From Psettodes erumei (Eukaryota; Chordata; Actinopteri; Pleuronectiformes; Psettodidae): a stretch of DNA of 64,000 nt. Numbering within the stretch: the stretch's first letter is position 1; each line of letters begins with the position of its first letter. Below are positions 12,614 through 22,476 of this stretch, piece by piece. Location: assembly GCA_016785225.1 (NCBI GenBank), contig JAFBJZ010000376.1, forward strand, positions 310,001 through 374,000. Reading direction: 5' to 3'. The notes beneath the pieces were generated by a model. The model was not told the DNA's origin and did not search any database. It saw only the letters and a list, made by a program, of their open reading frames with translations. A program made the translations under genes and the position numbers.

Positions 12614-15217
12614 CTGTGGGCGTAAAGGTATTGGGTCAAGGTGTTTAAATGGAGACAGAACCATATATATTATGAAAAAGTATAAAGTACTTATCATTTT
12701 GAGGCAAAATTCATGCTATTAAATGAAACAATAATTATACGTCTGACCAAATTTCTTCGAACCCTTCAAGCAGCTTGTGTGAATTTTTGAGTGCCAGCCA
12801 ATGTTTCATGCACTTACAGCATAGATACGGTCTTCATACGCAATGACTCCAACTCCACTGCGCCTGTTGCCCATGGGGGTCATGATCGTCCACTGGTTGG
12901 TCTTCTGATCGTAATATTCAGCCGTCTGCAGGTATTCAGTCCCATTGAAACCACCACAAATGTAAATCTGGGGGGGGGGGGGGGCAAGACAATTAGTGAA
13001 TTACAGCTGAGATCCAGCAAGAAATATCTAGTGGAGAATCTTACCAGTTAATATCATCTCCTGATGTTACCTTTATTGCCAAATGGTCTATAAGTGTCAG
13101 CTAAGTAATAGAAAACTGCAGTATGAAAATACAAAAAAATATGTTTGAGGTACTTCAGAAACAGTCAGGAATGACTAACAGTAGCAGACACACAAATTAA
13201 CTACACGCTGCTGCCACACACCTTTGAGCATTGTCATGCACACATCATAAACTCTTTGGTTGCTCAAGACCTTTAGTCTGATGCTACCCAAGTACTCCAC
13301 TTACTTACCTAGCTACAAATGTATATATTACTCGCTGTTACTAAGAATTCTTTCCAAATGCTCTCTCACGTAACCAACCTTGTCATAGAGTGTCGTGCAG
13401 CTGGCATCACTCCGCTGCTCGTGCATGGATGCAATCAGGGACCACTGGTTTGTTTCGGGCCTGTAGCGCTCCGCACTGCTGTGACGCCTGTGTCCATCAT
13501 GGCCTCCCATGGCATAGATGCAGCCGTTCAATACTGTCACACTCACGTAGCAGCGACTGTGGTGCATGGGTGCCACCTCGTGCCAGGTGTGCGAGCTCAG
13601 GTCGAACCTGCGCGCACTGCTGAAGAACTCCTCACCATCAAAGCCACCAACGCAGTAGACATCGCTGTTGAGGAAGACTGCTCCGTGATAGGCCCGAGGC
13701 CGCTCCAGATTGTTTGTCACATTGACCCAGAGGTTAGTGCGGAAATCATACGCCTCAATGCCGTTACTTGGACAGCTCCTGTTCCAGCCTCCAATGGCCA
13801 ACAGGATGGCATGAGGCAGACGAGGACGGGCGATAGGGTTACAGAAACTAAGCACAGGGTGTCTGTCTGTGATGTAGCGAAAAATGATTTGGATGGCATC
13901 ATTGGCCATTTGCAGGCACACAGCGTTGTTTGTCACCAGCTCATTGGACATCACATTGATCCTGATGTACTGTATACTTGTCAGGGCCAGCCGGACCTAC
14001 ACAGGGACAAAGAGGACATTGTTTATCAATTTAGGCAAAGAGGCTGTGGTATTTACCATATAGTCAGGAGTCCAGACTGTACTAACACTCAGCATGTTGC
14101 CATTGTATGAATATTTTGAGCTCATGATATTTTCACCCATCTACCTAGCTCAATGAGCGAAACTCCAAGTGGTAAAGTATTATTCTGGAGTGGTCAGGAT
14201 AACACTGTCAGCTTATGTACCTTAGAAAGAAGCAGAGTAATGTGTCTTTCTCGTTCTTCAGGTGCATGGGAGATCCAACGAAGTATGCTTTCATACACAG
14301 TTCTCTCATATTTCACGATGAGATCATCTCTTCCAAGGATTTGCACGAGCTCCAGCTCAGAGAACTGCAGGAACTGCTCACAGCGGGCGACCTCCTCAAA
14401 GTGGTCAATGATGTGGCAGAAGGCCTTGTGCCGCAGCTCAGAGCTGAAGTTGACATGTGTTAATTGCCAGATGCCAATGCAGTTCTCAGAGCAGAGATGC
14501 TCACTGAGGAAATTGAAGCAGATTTGTCTGATGCCCGTCACACTGAGCGTATCAGCCGCTAGTATTAAGTCCCGCACGTTGTCCTCCGTCACTGAAACAG
14601 AGTCAGTGTACGCAAACTCAATGATGAGGTGCATCATATCAGGAGACAGGTCCGGTATGTCGAAGACCTTCCTGTCTTTGGTCAACCAGTGTTCGAAGAG
14701 AGCTCTGAAGGGTTGGGATGGAGGCACAGAAGAGAGTTGAAAATAAATACAAAACAGGAAGGGAAAAGAAAAATTCTGACTAAAAACTGCAGTGACAGTG
14801 ACCCGGTGTGCTAATGTTGTTTTTAAATTGTACCCAGCTAAATATCTTTGTACAGACACACAGGGGAGCCCTAAATATCTTTTGATAATCTACAATCTAT
14901 TTTCTTCTTCTTGTCTGTTAAGTGTTTCATATCTTATCTTACTTCATAGAGTTCTTTGCAACAAACCCGTCCATCCATCTCTGTTGAGACTGAGTTGGTT
15001 CTCAGCCTCATACCATTAACTAAAACAAAACTATGTATTTTCATCTGCTTCTCACTCAGATCTGATTACCAACTCACCTGAAGTACGTGCTGCAGTTAGA
15101 GAGTATGATCCTGTGAATTTGAAATTCGGCATCCTCAACTTTGATCACCGCGTCACAGTATTTCCCCATCAGACGGAGCTCATTATACACCCAAGACCCT
15201 TCTTTGTCACTCATCAT
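12245..15217 (-). CDS. klhl10: Kelch-like protein 10-like (BTB-BACK-kelch), complete, 5 exons
   Basis: Predicted CUL3 E3-ligase substrate adaptor; mammalian KLHL10 acts in spermatids. Coding exons in transcription order are 15217-15078, 14704-14221, 13996-13379, 12967-12818 and 12613-12245, giving 586 aa against about 608 in human. The start is the ATG at 15215-15217 (MMSDKEGSW); the frame stays open further upstream but has no other ATG. The BTB domain covers roughly residues 10-120 with CDAVIKV and FSDIPD-like segments. The BACK domain (about 125-235) contains CIGIWQLTHVN and ILRWISHAPEER. Six kelch repeats start near LLAIGGWNR and include CVGGFDGEEF, AMGGHDG, ICGGFNGTEY, VGGFNGTRL and VVGGYNGVG. 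The segment RSALSCCVV near the end is also a KLHL10 signature as I recall it. Teleosts carry more than one klhl10 copy, so the exact paralogue is uncertain. The gene is opposite in strand to dym and smad7. Confidence 0.88.
12818..12967 (-). CDS. klhl10: klhl10-like coding exon 4 (kelch repeat)
   Basis: Fifty codons in phase 0 at both ends, reading from IYICGGFNGTEY to GVGVIAYEDRIYA. The acceptor is CAG preceded by an almost pure poly-C run (plus-strand G run 12970-12984). The donor is GTAAGT at 12817-12812. The exon restores continuity between LYDK and VGGFNGTRL exactly as in KLHL10. Confidence 0.86.
13379..13996 (-). CDS. klhl10: klhl10-like coding exon 3 (kelch repeats)
   Basis: The acceptor TGTAG ends at 13997. 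The exon starts VRLALTSIQYIRINV in phase 0 and ends CTTLYDK. It encodes 206 codons with the first kelch repeats, including RPRAYHGAVFLNSDVYCVGG and HEQRSDAS. The donor at 13378-13373 is GTTGGT, a GT donor with weak agreement to the consensus. Confidence 0.87.
14221..14704 (-). CDS. klhl10: klhl10-like coding exon 2 (BTB/BACK)
   Basis: The acceptor is CAG ending at 14705. The first base completes the Arg codon split from exon 1, then ALFEHWLTKDRKVFDIPD follows. It ends LLLSK in phase 0 with donor GTACAT at 14220. It covers most of the BTB domain and the BACK domain. Confidence 0.87.
15078..15217 (-). CDS. klhl10: klhl10-like coding exon 1
   Basis: It encodes residues 1-46 plus two bases of the next codon. 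It begins with MMSDKEGSWVYNELRLMGKY and ends STYF plus AG. The donor is GTGAGT at 15077-15072. Either of two adjacent ATGs (15217 or 15214) could start translation. Confidence 0.85.
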
Positions 15218-15303
15218 GAATTTGGGGATTTTTTTTGTTTTTCTCAGTTTTTTTTGTTGGTTTGTCTCCCAACTCTCAGGTCTGTCCAGTAAGCAGGGAA
15301 TTC

Positions 15304-15394
15304 TGATCAAAGTGCACTTCAAAGATAAAAGCCTCTATTTAAACCTATGGGTTTTTCACAGGTTTAAATAGAGGCCTGAAGTGCGCTTTGATCA
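15304..15394. repeat. Inverted repeat (foldback) upstream of klhl10-like start
   Basis: The left arm is 15304-15346 and the right arm 15360-15394, separated by a 13-base loop. The arms pair over TGATCAAAG(T/C)GCACTTCA and GCCTCTATTTAAACCT; the left arm carries about nine extra bases (AAGATAAAA) between these blocks and there is one substitution. On the klhl10 strand each arm carries TTTAAATAGAGG, which resembles a TATA box, 120-150 bp upstream of the start codon. It may be a duplicated promoter segment, a foldback element relic or a hairpin RNA. Confidence 0.8.
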
Positions 15395-15577
15395 ATAGGT
15401 TGTTGATTTTTGAAATGACAAGAAGCAAACACAACCCCGGAAACAAACAAATATTAATAATGAGCTGTGTTTCATTCTTTAACGTTTTAATTCACAATGT
15501 TAATTAAATAGAATGTGAAACTGTAATTGTGGCATCAGCAAATGTTTAAATGGTACTTTGCAACACCCCCTTGTCCT

Positions 15578-15580
<3 letters not shown>

Positions 15581-15609
<29 letters not shown>
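15581..15609. repeat. (GT)n microsatellite
   Basis: About fourteen GT units in the spacer between the klhl10-like and smad7 promoters. Confidence 0.95.
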
Positions 15610-15611
<2 letters not shown>

Positions 15612-16302
15612 CCACCTGAGAGCTTAACTTCCAGAGGGCGGCAGCAGTGCGCTCTCATCTCTGTTTCGGACATGCTGCTCTCAATGCTCTATTCCCTAAA
15701 CGTAGACTAGCAGGAACGACGTCTCTCTCTCTCTCTCACGGCCTCCTTCACTCGTAGGAGTATCTACAGTCCTTAAAACCCTAACGGCATGCAAGTATCC
15801 TTAAAACCTTAACAGCTATGTGGTTAGTGGGAGTAAATAAGGGCTCAAGAGCTGCCTGAGAGACCCCACTTAGGGCATAGCGCCCTATAGGTTAAAACAA
15901 GCTAAACTATCCTGAGTGATTAACACTACAATATCAAAAACATTTAATTAGGAGTAGAAAAGCCCGGGAAAGGGAAGCCGTAAAGTGCCTACAGCATATC
16001 AATATGACTCATTTCGAGCTCTAGTAATATACATTTTTAAAATGAACGTCTTCTTAAACTGAAAATACTGCAAATATATTCACATGTTTAAACGAGATCG
16101 TCATATTTACAAAGTATTTAATGTTCAAAAGTTTAACAGAAACGACTTGGAGCCAGTTTGTATCGTTTGGGCCAACTGCCATAGTTTCACAACACCGTGC
16201 TCTCATTCTCAGCCTCATATCTTGTCAACTTTTTCTAGGAAAATAAATAACTTTTCTACTCTTTTTTATGTGCCTGTGTGTGTATACTGTATGCGTACCC
16301 CG

Positions 16303-16304
<2 letters not shown>

Positions 16305-16339
<35 letters not shown>
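16305..16339. repeat. (TG)n microsatellite near smad7 promoter
   Basis: About seventeen TG units end roughly 70 bp before the Smad-binding palindrome at 16408. Length variation here could alter promoter spacing. Confidence 0.95.
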
Positions 16340-16341
<2 letters not shown>

Positions 16342-16407
16342 GCGCTGTGGGCTCTACTTGATCTGTTGTTTGCGCAACACAATCACATTTCTTTTAAGCG
16401 ACAGGGT

Positions 16408-16415
16408 GTCTAGAC
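16408..16415. promoter_or_regulatory. smad7: Palindromic Smad-binding element of smad7 promoter
   Basis: GTCTAGAC is the optimal palindromic SMAD3/SMAD4-binding element and is known as the key autoregulatory site of the mammalian SMAD7 promoter. Here it lies in GGGTGTCTAGACACACACGT, about 1.07 kb upstream of the smad7 ATG, at the beginning of a CpG-richer region. The adjacent E-box at 16419-16424 strengthens the assignment. It would mediate TGF-beta/BMP-induced negative feedback. Confidence 0.8.
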
Positions 16416-16418
16416 ACA

Positions 16419-16424
16419 CACGTG
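16419..16424. promoter_or_regulatory. smad7: CACGTG E-box beside the smad7 SBE
   Basis: A perfect CACGTG followed by AC sits four bases after the SBE. In mammals an E-box of this type next to the SBE is reported to bind bHLH-zip factors (USF/TFE3 class); this is recalled knowledge. Confidence 0.65.
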
Positions 16425-17485
16425 ACCGGGCGCGTCAATGCGCACTGGAGACTGGAGACGGAGCAAGGGCACCCAAACCATCCGCCTCATTTGCAGACAG
16501 AGAGCCTTTCTCCCCCCTCGAGAACGCTCGTCGGCTCGCTTTCTTTTTTTCCACGCTCACAAAGCGGAAACTTCGTGCGAGATACGAGGTTGGATTATCA
16601 TCGTTTTTATTAAAAAAAAGGGATTCGGTGACTAAAAGAGGTTACGAGGCTCGCTGCGTGGACGTAACCCGAGGGTCTCGCTTATTTTCTCTCTCTGGCT
16701 CTTTCAGACGCAACTCAACTCGGGTTAGAGAGATTCGGTCCCGGATTTGATCGCTGGCTCCTTCGGACGAGACTCATTCTTGCCAGAAGACCACATCCTC
16801 TGCAGACGAGTGGCAAATTTAGACGATAACGGATAAAAAAACACAAAACCTCCGCAAGCCTGGTGGAGAGAGAGAGACCTACTCTGTGCAGTCGGATCAA
16901 GGATTTTGTGGATTAATGCTCTTGAAGACGCAGCGGCGAGCTTCGTGTTTTTTACGGGATAACTGTGAGAGCGTTTAGGCTTACTTAGGCCCCGGTTTGT
17001 CTCATTCTCATCACAGATAGTGCGCACAGAAAGATGTTTTGACAATGTTTACGGGCTGTGCTGAAAATCGACACGGAGCGTGTTTTAAAGGGGTCAGTTC
17101 ACAGCGCTAGGCTGCACATCAACTGTGTAACGCACCGAGGCTACACGCTTCTGGAGCAGATTCCCCCCTGCCGCCGTAGAGGTGCACAGAGCTGCTTGCT
17201 TCAGTTTTATAACCCAGTCTTAAACATCCGGGGGTGATGGTTATTTATCCCCAGAGGAAAAGCTGACTGTCCCGTGAACCTCGGCTGCTTTTCGGTGATC
17301 TAGTCTGCAGGAGAAGGCGAAAGAGACTGGCGTATGCTACAGATTTCCTCTGCTTATCCGGCTCCCAGTTTTTCCACCGTATTTTCTCAGGCTGCTTGTC
17401 ATCGCCTGGACTCGGATCCCGGAATCTTCATGATTTGCGGACACCATGCTCGTTTTTTAGCCGGGGAACCCTCTTTTCGTCCCGC
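16425..17485 (+). promoter_or_regulatory. smad7: smad7 core promoter and 5'UTR region
   Basis: The region is richer in CG dinucleotides than the flanking DNA and has no obvious TATA box, as expected of a CpG-type promoter. The transcription start is not determinable from sequence, but the SBE at 16408 suggests that it lies a few hundred bases downstream, giving a long unspliced leader. Several upstream ATGs occur, including 17334, 17430 and 17446. No coding exon other than the main ORF is supported. Confidence 0.6.
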
Positions 17486-17651
17486 ATGTTTAGGACCAAA
17501 CGATCGGGGCTCGTCCGGCGACTCTGGAGGAGCCGTGCGCCCGTGGAGGGCGACGGGGAGGCGGATAGAGGGACGCATGGCTCCGGGGGCTGCTGCATGG
17601 GCAAAACGACAAAGGTGGCCAAGTCCAACGCCGGGTCGGAGGCTGAATTGA
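17334..17651 (+). other. Upstream ORF overlapping the smad7 start
   Basis: An ATG at 17334 opens a 105-codon frame that runs past the smad7 ATG in a different frame. A second ATG at 17430 is in the same frame. A separate four-codon ORF (17446-17460, MLVF) has A at -3 (ACCATGC) and ends 25 bases before the main ATG. The products resemble no known protein. They matter only as possible translational control, provided that the transcript includes them. Confidence 0.45.
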
Positions 17652-17951
17652 AGGCGTTGACCCACTCGATACTGAAAAAGATCAAAGAGAAACAATTAGA
17701 GGTGCTCTTGCAGGCAGTGGAGTCCAAGGGGGGTGCCCGAAGCCCCTGCTTACTCCTGCCCAGCAAAGTGGACGCCAAAGTGGGTCAACAGTCTTACTCT
17801 CTCCCCATGCTGCTCTACAAAGTGTTCAGGTGGCCGGACCTCAGGCATTCCTCGGAGCTGAAGAGGCTGTCTTGCTGTGAATCCTACGGGAAAATCAACC
17901 CAGAGCTCGTTTGCTGCAACCCGCACCACATGAGCAGACTTTGTGAACTCG
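17486..17951 (+). CDS. smad7: smad7 coding exon 1 (MH1 region)
   Basis: ATG at 17486-17488 opens MFRTKRSG. The exon encodes 155 residues to SRLCEL plus one base, with donor GTGAGC at 17952. The frame continues upstream without ATG to a TTG at 17396, but the family N-terminus fixes the start at 17486. The start context has C at -3 and T at +4, which is weak. Confidence 0.95.
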
Positions 17952-19365
17952 GTGAGCTGGATTATTATATATATATTTTAATAACCTCATCTTCACAACA
18001 AAAAAAGTTCTGAAATTGCGTTTAATTCTCTGGTGGTCGGGCCTAATTCTGAAACGGATAGGAAACTCAGACACCGTGGCTTCATGTCAAAGAATTTCCA
18101 GGCTCTTAAAGGACTAATTAGCCTAATTCAAATGACATCACCTCTCTTGGCACAGTTGTCTTGAGTTTCCATAAGGTCAAATTTGACCGATGTGAAACGC
18201 CTGCCAAGCGGCCATCCTCATCTTTTAGGCACTGTCCTGTCATTCGATTTGAATTCGGCTTGTTTCCATAAATTTATCTTTTCCTCGATTTTTTTTTTAC
18301 AATCACGACTGCGATTCTTAGAGATTCGTTAATCAGGCTGCGACTCATTCTTAAGGGCATGCTGTTTTTGGCACTCTAAAGGTGCCCGAGCGCTTGTGAG
18401 CCGATTATTCCAACCGAAAATTGGATATTTTCAACTTCATCAAAGCTCCGCTTTTCAAACAAACAGCCTGTCTGGCATTTCAGCATTTCACAATTGGCAT
18501 TTCCAAAGTGCAGCGCGACTCAGCCAGGGCTTTACAGTCTTTCCACGCTGAAGTTTCCAGGGCCTGTCTGTGTCTCTGTGCGTGTGTATGTGTGCGTGTG
18601 TATGTGTGCGCTTGCTTAGCGTCCCGGGCCAAAAGAGGCCCGTATCTCAGTTTGTCCTAGACGCTGATAGTGGCCCTCCTGGCGCCAGGCGGCCCCCTGT
18701 TTATCTGCCTGCCAATGAAAGGCAATAGCCGCCCGGCCGGCCTCGTTGCCTGCCTCTCTCCAGGCTGAGCTCACAGGCACAAACCCCCTTTCCCCCCCTG
18801 AAGAATGAGAAATCTTATCATAAAGTTTAAACCTCTCTCTCCTGTTTTTTTTTTCTCCTTACGCTCTGCTTCTTGTTTTCCCACATGCAGAGTCTCCTCC
18901 TCCTCCATATTCGCGCTATCCCATGGACTATCTTAAACCACCAGGTGAGCTTATCTACATAATGTAAACACATGCATGCATCTACAGAATGTATGTTTTT
19001 GTCTGAAACTAATTGCTGTTGTCGTTGTGAATATACACATTATTCATGGATGTCTATGTGTAGTCTGATATGTTTTACGTCACACATATCCATATAGTCT
19101 TACACACTACCCCTGCAGTGCATTTGTGTGTGTGTGTGTGTAGGAAATGGCTCCATGTTATGTTGTGATTTATGATAGCAGTGGAGTGGCACGCCTGGCT
19201 GGCTGGGCAGTTCTAGCATGGCCGGCAGCCAGGGCAAAGCAGCACAAAGTTGAGATACCAACTATAGACTGGCTGGCACAACACCAGGGGCATATTGTGT
19301 GTGTGTGTGTCTGAGAGGGGGTTGTATGGGTGTTTGTTTGTGTGTCCATTTATCTATTGTGAATC

Positions 19366-19406
<41 letters not shown>

Positions 19407-20724
19407 AACAGACAGACAGCGGCGTCTCTGGAGCCAGCCAGCCTTTATCAGTGGAATTAATCAAATTATTAAGGTTGAGGGCTTGTGTGTGTATGTGTGT
19501 GTCACAGTCCCACATCTCTGTTTGGATGTGTTTGTTTTAGGGGGTGGGGGCAGAGAATTTGCGCATGATCTTCCAACTGTTTTTTTTTTTTTGTAACAAG
19601 CTTCGGGTCTTGTTTAATTGTTTTCCCCCTCCACCTGTGCCAGACTCGGCACGCTACTGCTGCTGCTGTGGTTGTCATCCTATTCCCCGCTGCCGGAAAG
19701 TGGCATCAGGTTATGTCACCGCCTATTAAGTCGGTTCTGAAGTGTGTTAAATTTCAGGCTATAACCAGAATAGCGTGTGACTTGGGAGGAAGGGGAAGAG
19801 ACGAGATGCTTTTTACTCTGTGAAAAAGATATAAATGCTTAGACTGAGCGTGGGGCTATTAAGGCCTCACTTTTTGATTTTCTGAATCTCCCTCGCGTCT
19901 TTGCTTATTTACCCTCGTCTGGCTGTCTGTCAGTGCAGGAAAAGCTTGGAGTGAAACAATGACCAGTCGGCTGACCGGCCATCCAGTTAGTCGGGAGAAG
20001 GAGAAAGTGGCTTTCAGTGAGTGGAAACAATAGGAAGTCATTGCAGCTGCAGCTGTGGTTCTTCAAAGCCCCCCTCCCTCTCTGTCTTTGTCATCTATAT
20101 TTACCAGGCTTTAGTGATATTGTTGTACCCGAGAAGCATTACGGAACCCTTAAGTACGAGCCGGAATTGATTCAAAAATATTGTGTGAAATCTCTGACGT
20201 CTGTCCCTTGGGGTTAGAGCCGGAGAGCTCATTTGGAGACTGTCCTATGACGAAAGAAGGTAAATAGAAAATTCAAGCTGGATGCAGAGACAAATGCAAT
20301 GATTATACCACTCATGTTACCATCCCGTTTCCCCCTTCATAGGAAAGTGTATAAAAAAAGAAGAAGAAGAAGAAGAAGACGCTTGAATTGGTGTGATGGT
20401 GTGGGAATTAAACGTGACTGACTAGAACAGAAAAGGGAAAATTTTGAGTAGATGCCTTGTACTTTTATGAGAATGCCCTCAGTTAAAATCTAATTTTTTT
20501 TTATAATGTAAGTGAAAAAGCGCAACAGCCCCTAGCTCACCTGCTAGTTCCTTGTTTGGTAGCATTCAGTCAGTGCAGCTGCAGTTGTGGTCAATCAAAG
20601 GAGCGTCTGTCTGTCTGTCTGTATGTCTGTCTGTGTGTCTGTATTGGCGAAGGAGTGTGAAAGACAACATATATTAATAGGACAATGGAGCAGGCTGGAG
20701 GGTACACGCACACACACATGCACG

Positions 20725-20785
<61 letters not shown>

Positions 20786-22426
20786 TCACTCGGAGGACAG
20801 ATGAGCTTATCATGCAGAAAGACAGGGGTTTTTCCCCAGTGCCTCGGGGAGCTGTCAGTCATCGACTCCTTTCCATCACTGCCGGCTATCGCAGTTTTCG
20901 ATACTATTCTTTGCATCTGCTGTATGTGAGCCTGTGTTAGAGCATCACAATATTCAGAAAATCGGAATAAGCAAGTTCTGGAAGGCAATTAAATTCTCTT
21001 AAAAAAATCTGCATGAAGCGAATGAGAGCGATGCGTTTTATGATGATGGTTTTATGATTTCAGTGAGCAGGAAGTGGGGGTTATATGTGTCAGGGTGCCT
21101 GTCCGCTCCAGCAGCAGCGGTCAATATGAAAGCAGCCCAGACGTAAAATGCTACCTTGTTTCAGCTCTGGGGAATATAAATCACACACTGTTTAGCTCGT
21201 TCTCTCTGATGCCCCCTCAGCCCTGTGGTCGGCTGTGAACTGTTGCCCGGGAGACCAGGGCAAGGCTGCTGGCAGCCAATGAAAGCGAGGCAGGCCGGGC
21301 TATGCCCGTGCATCTCGTTAGTGCGACCGCAGCAGCACGGGCCGCGTCCGGGCCGGGGCGGAGTGGCGGGGGTTTAGGGCTTGCAGTGAAACCGCTCTGG
21401 TCGTCCTTTCTTAAACACTTGGTGGCTGATGCAGCTCTGCCTGGTCAAACAGGAGGCCGCTGAGATGATCGCTCAGCTAGAGCTCTTCCTCCTCTTCGCC
21501 ATATGCGGAAGAAATGCTTCCTGAACACGCTTTATTATGAGAATCCCCCATTTTTCTTGAGTTTTCATTTTGTCCTGTGTGTCTCCCTTTTATACTAAAA
21601 CCAAGAGGAAAAAGGGCACTTTAGAGCCACAATACAGTCAGAGTGGAGGTGACCACCACCACATTCTGTGGTTCGATGGATGGTAGGTGCAGAGCAGCGT
21701 TGACGTGCAGCAAAAGGAATGTATCATTAGTGAATTCCAGGCTACCAGCAGCAGCAGCAGCAGGTCTGCAGCAGAGCTAGCCGTCTCCCAGCGGTGTGCT
21801 GAGCTCGGCGCACACAGTGATTTAGTCAAAGCTCCATTCAGATGTCATGTTGAAACTAGTCGACGTTACAAGTCTTAGTGGGAGTTTAACATTCAGATAC
21901 AAAGAGAGGGCGGGAAAGAATGACTACTTTTCTCTCTTGCCAGCTTGCTGGTGAAATTCTACAGTAAATTGCTTTCAAGGCCCCTCCTAGCTTCCAGTTT
22001 GTCTCGTTTTTCTGTGCTAGGATGGAGTGTAACATGTTAAAATTTCAAATTGAACGAAGGAGGCCCAGAGCACAAAGTGTTGCACTCACAATCTTCTAGT
22101 ATTACTACTGTATGTATTTGGTTTTTGAGCAGGGATCAGAGTCCCCAGCCCAAACTCTCGCCTCAGTCATTAGCAGATAGAACACGGCTCTTTTCAGATC
22201 AGCAGCTCGTCTGCGCAGAGATGCAGGGCTAACGTTCCTCCTGAAGCAGTGGATTATGGGGGATTATCAGGGGTGTAAGAAACTCTCCGCTGTAAGTCTC
22301 TTCTGTGTGTGTTTGTGTGTGTGTGTGTCTGTGTGTGAGAGTGTGAGCTTCGTCGTCAGCGTCTTCATTAGGCATTGATTTCACTAGAGTGATTGACGGC
22401 CTCACAGCTGCTGCTTTGCCTTCTCT

Positions 22427-22476
<50 letters not shown>

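Larger units (their letters stand above)
15395..16400. other. Intergenic region between divergent klhl10-like and smad7
   Basis: No gene is recognised. It contains (GT)n at 15581-15609 and 16305-16339 and a (CT)n patch at 15721-15738. A segment at 15631-15648 (CCAGAGGGCGGCAGCAG) is loosely CTCF-like. This 1.0-kb spacer separates the two 5' ends. Confidence 0.5.

Noticed and set aside
13319..14110. 263-codon plus-strand ORF
   Set aside because: It is the antisense shadow of klhl10-like exon 3, whose minus-strand translation is clearly kelch.
15218..15322. N-terminal extension of klhl10-like to 15322
   Set aside because: The upstream frame opens with TTG, not ATG, and adds a lysine-rich segment absent from the family. 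The ATG pair at 15214/15217 fits better.
17396..17485. N-terminal extension of smad7 to 17396
   Set aside because: The first codon is TTG and the family N-terminus MFRTKRS begins at 17486.
20587..20940. ORFs across CA/GT tracts (here and at about 22.2-22.9, 25.1-25.4, 28.7-29.4, 37.9-38.2, 48.0-48.5 and 54.1-54.4 kb)
   Set aside because: Open frames made of His-Thr or Cys-Val runs arise from dinucleotide repeats that lack stops, not from genes.
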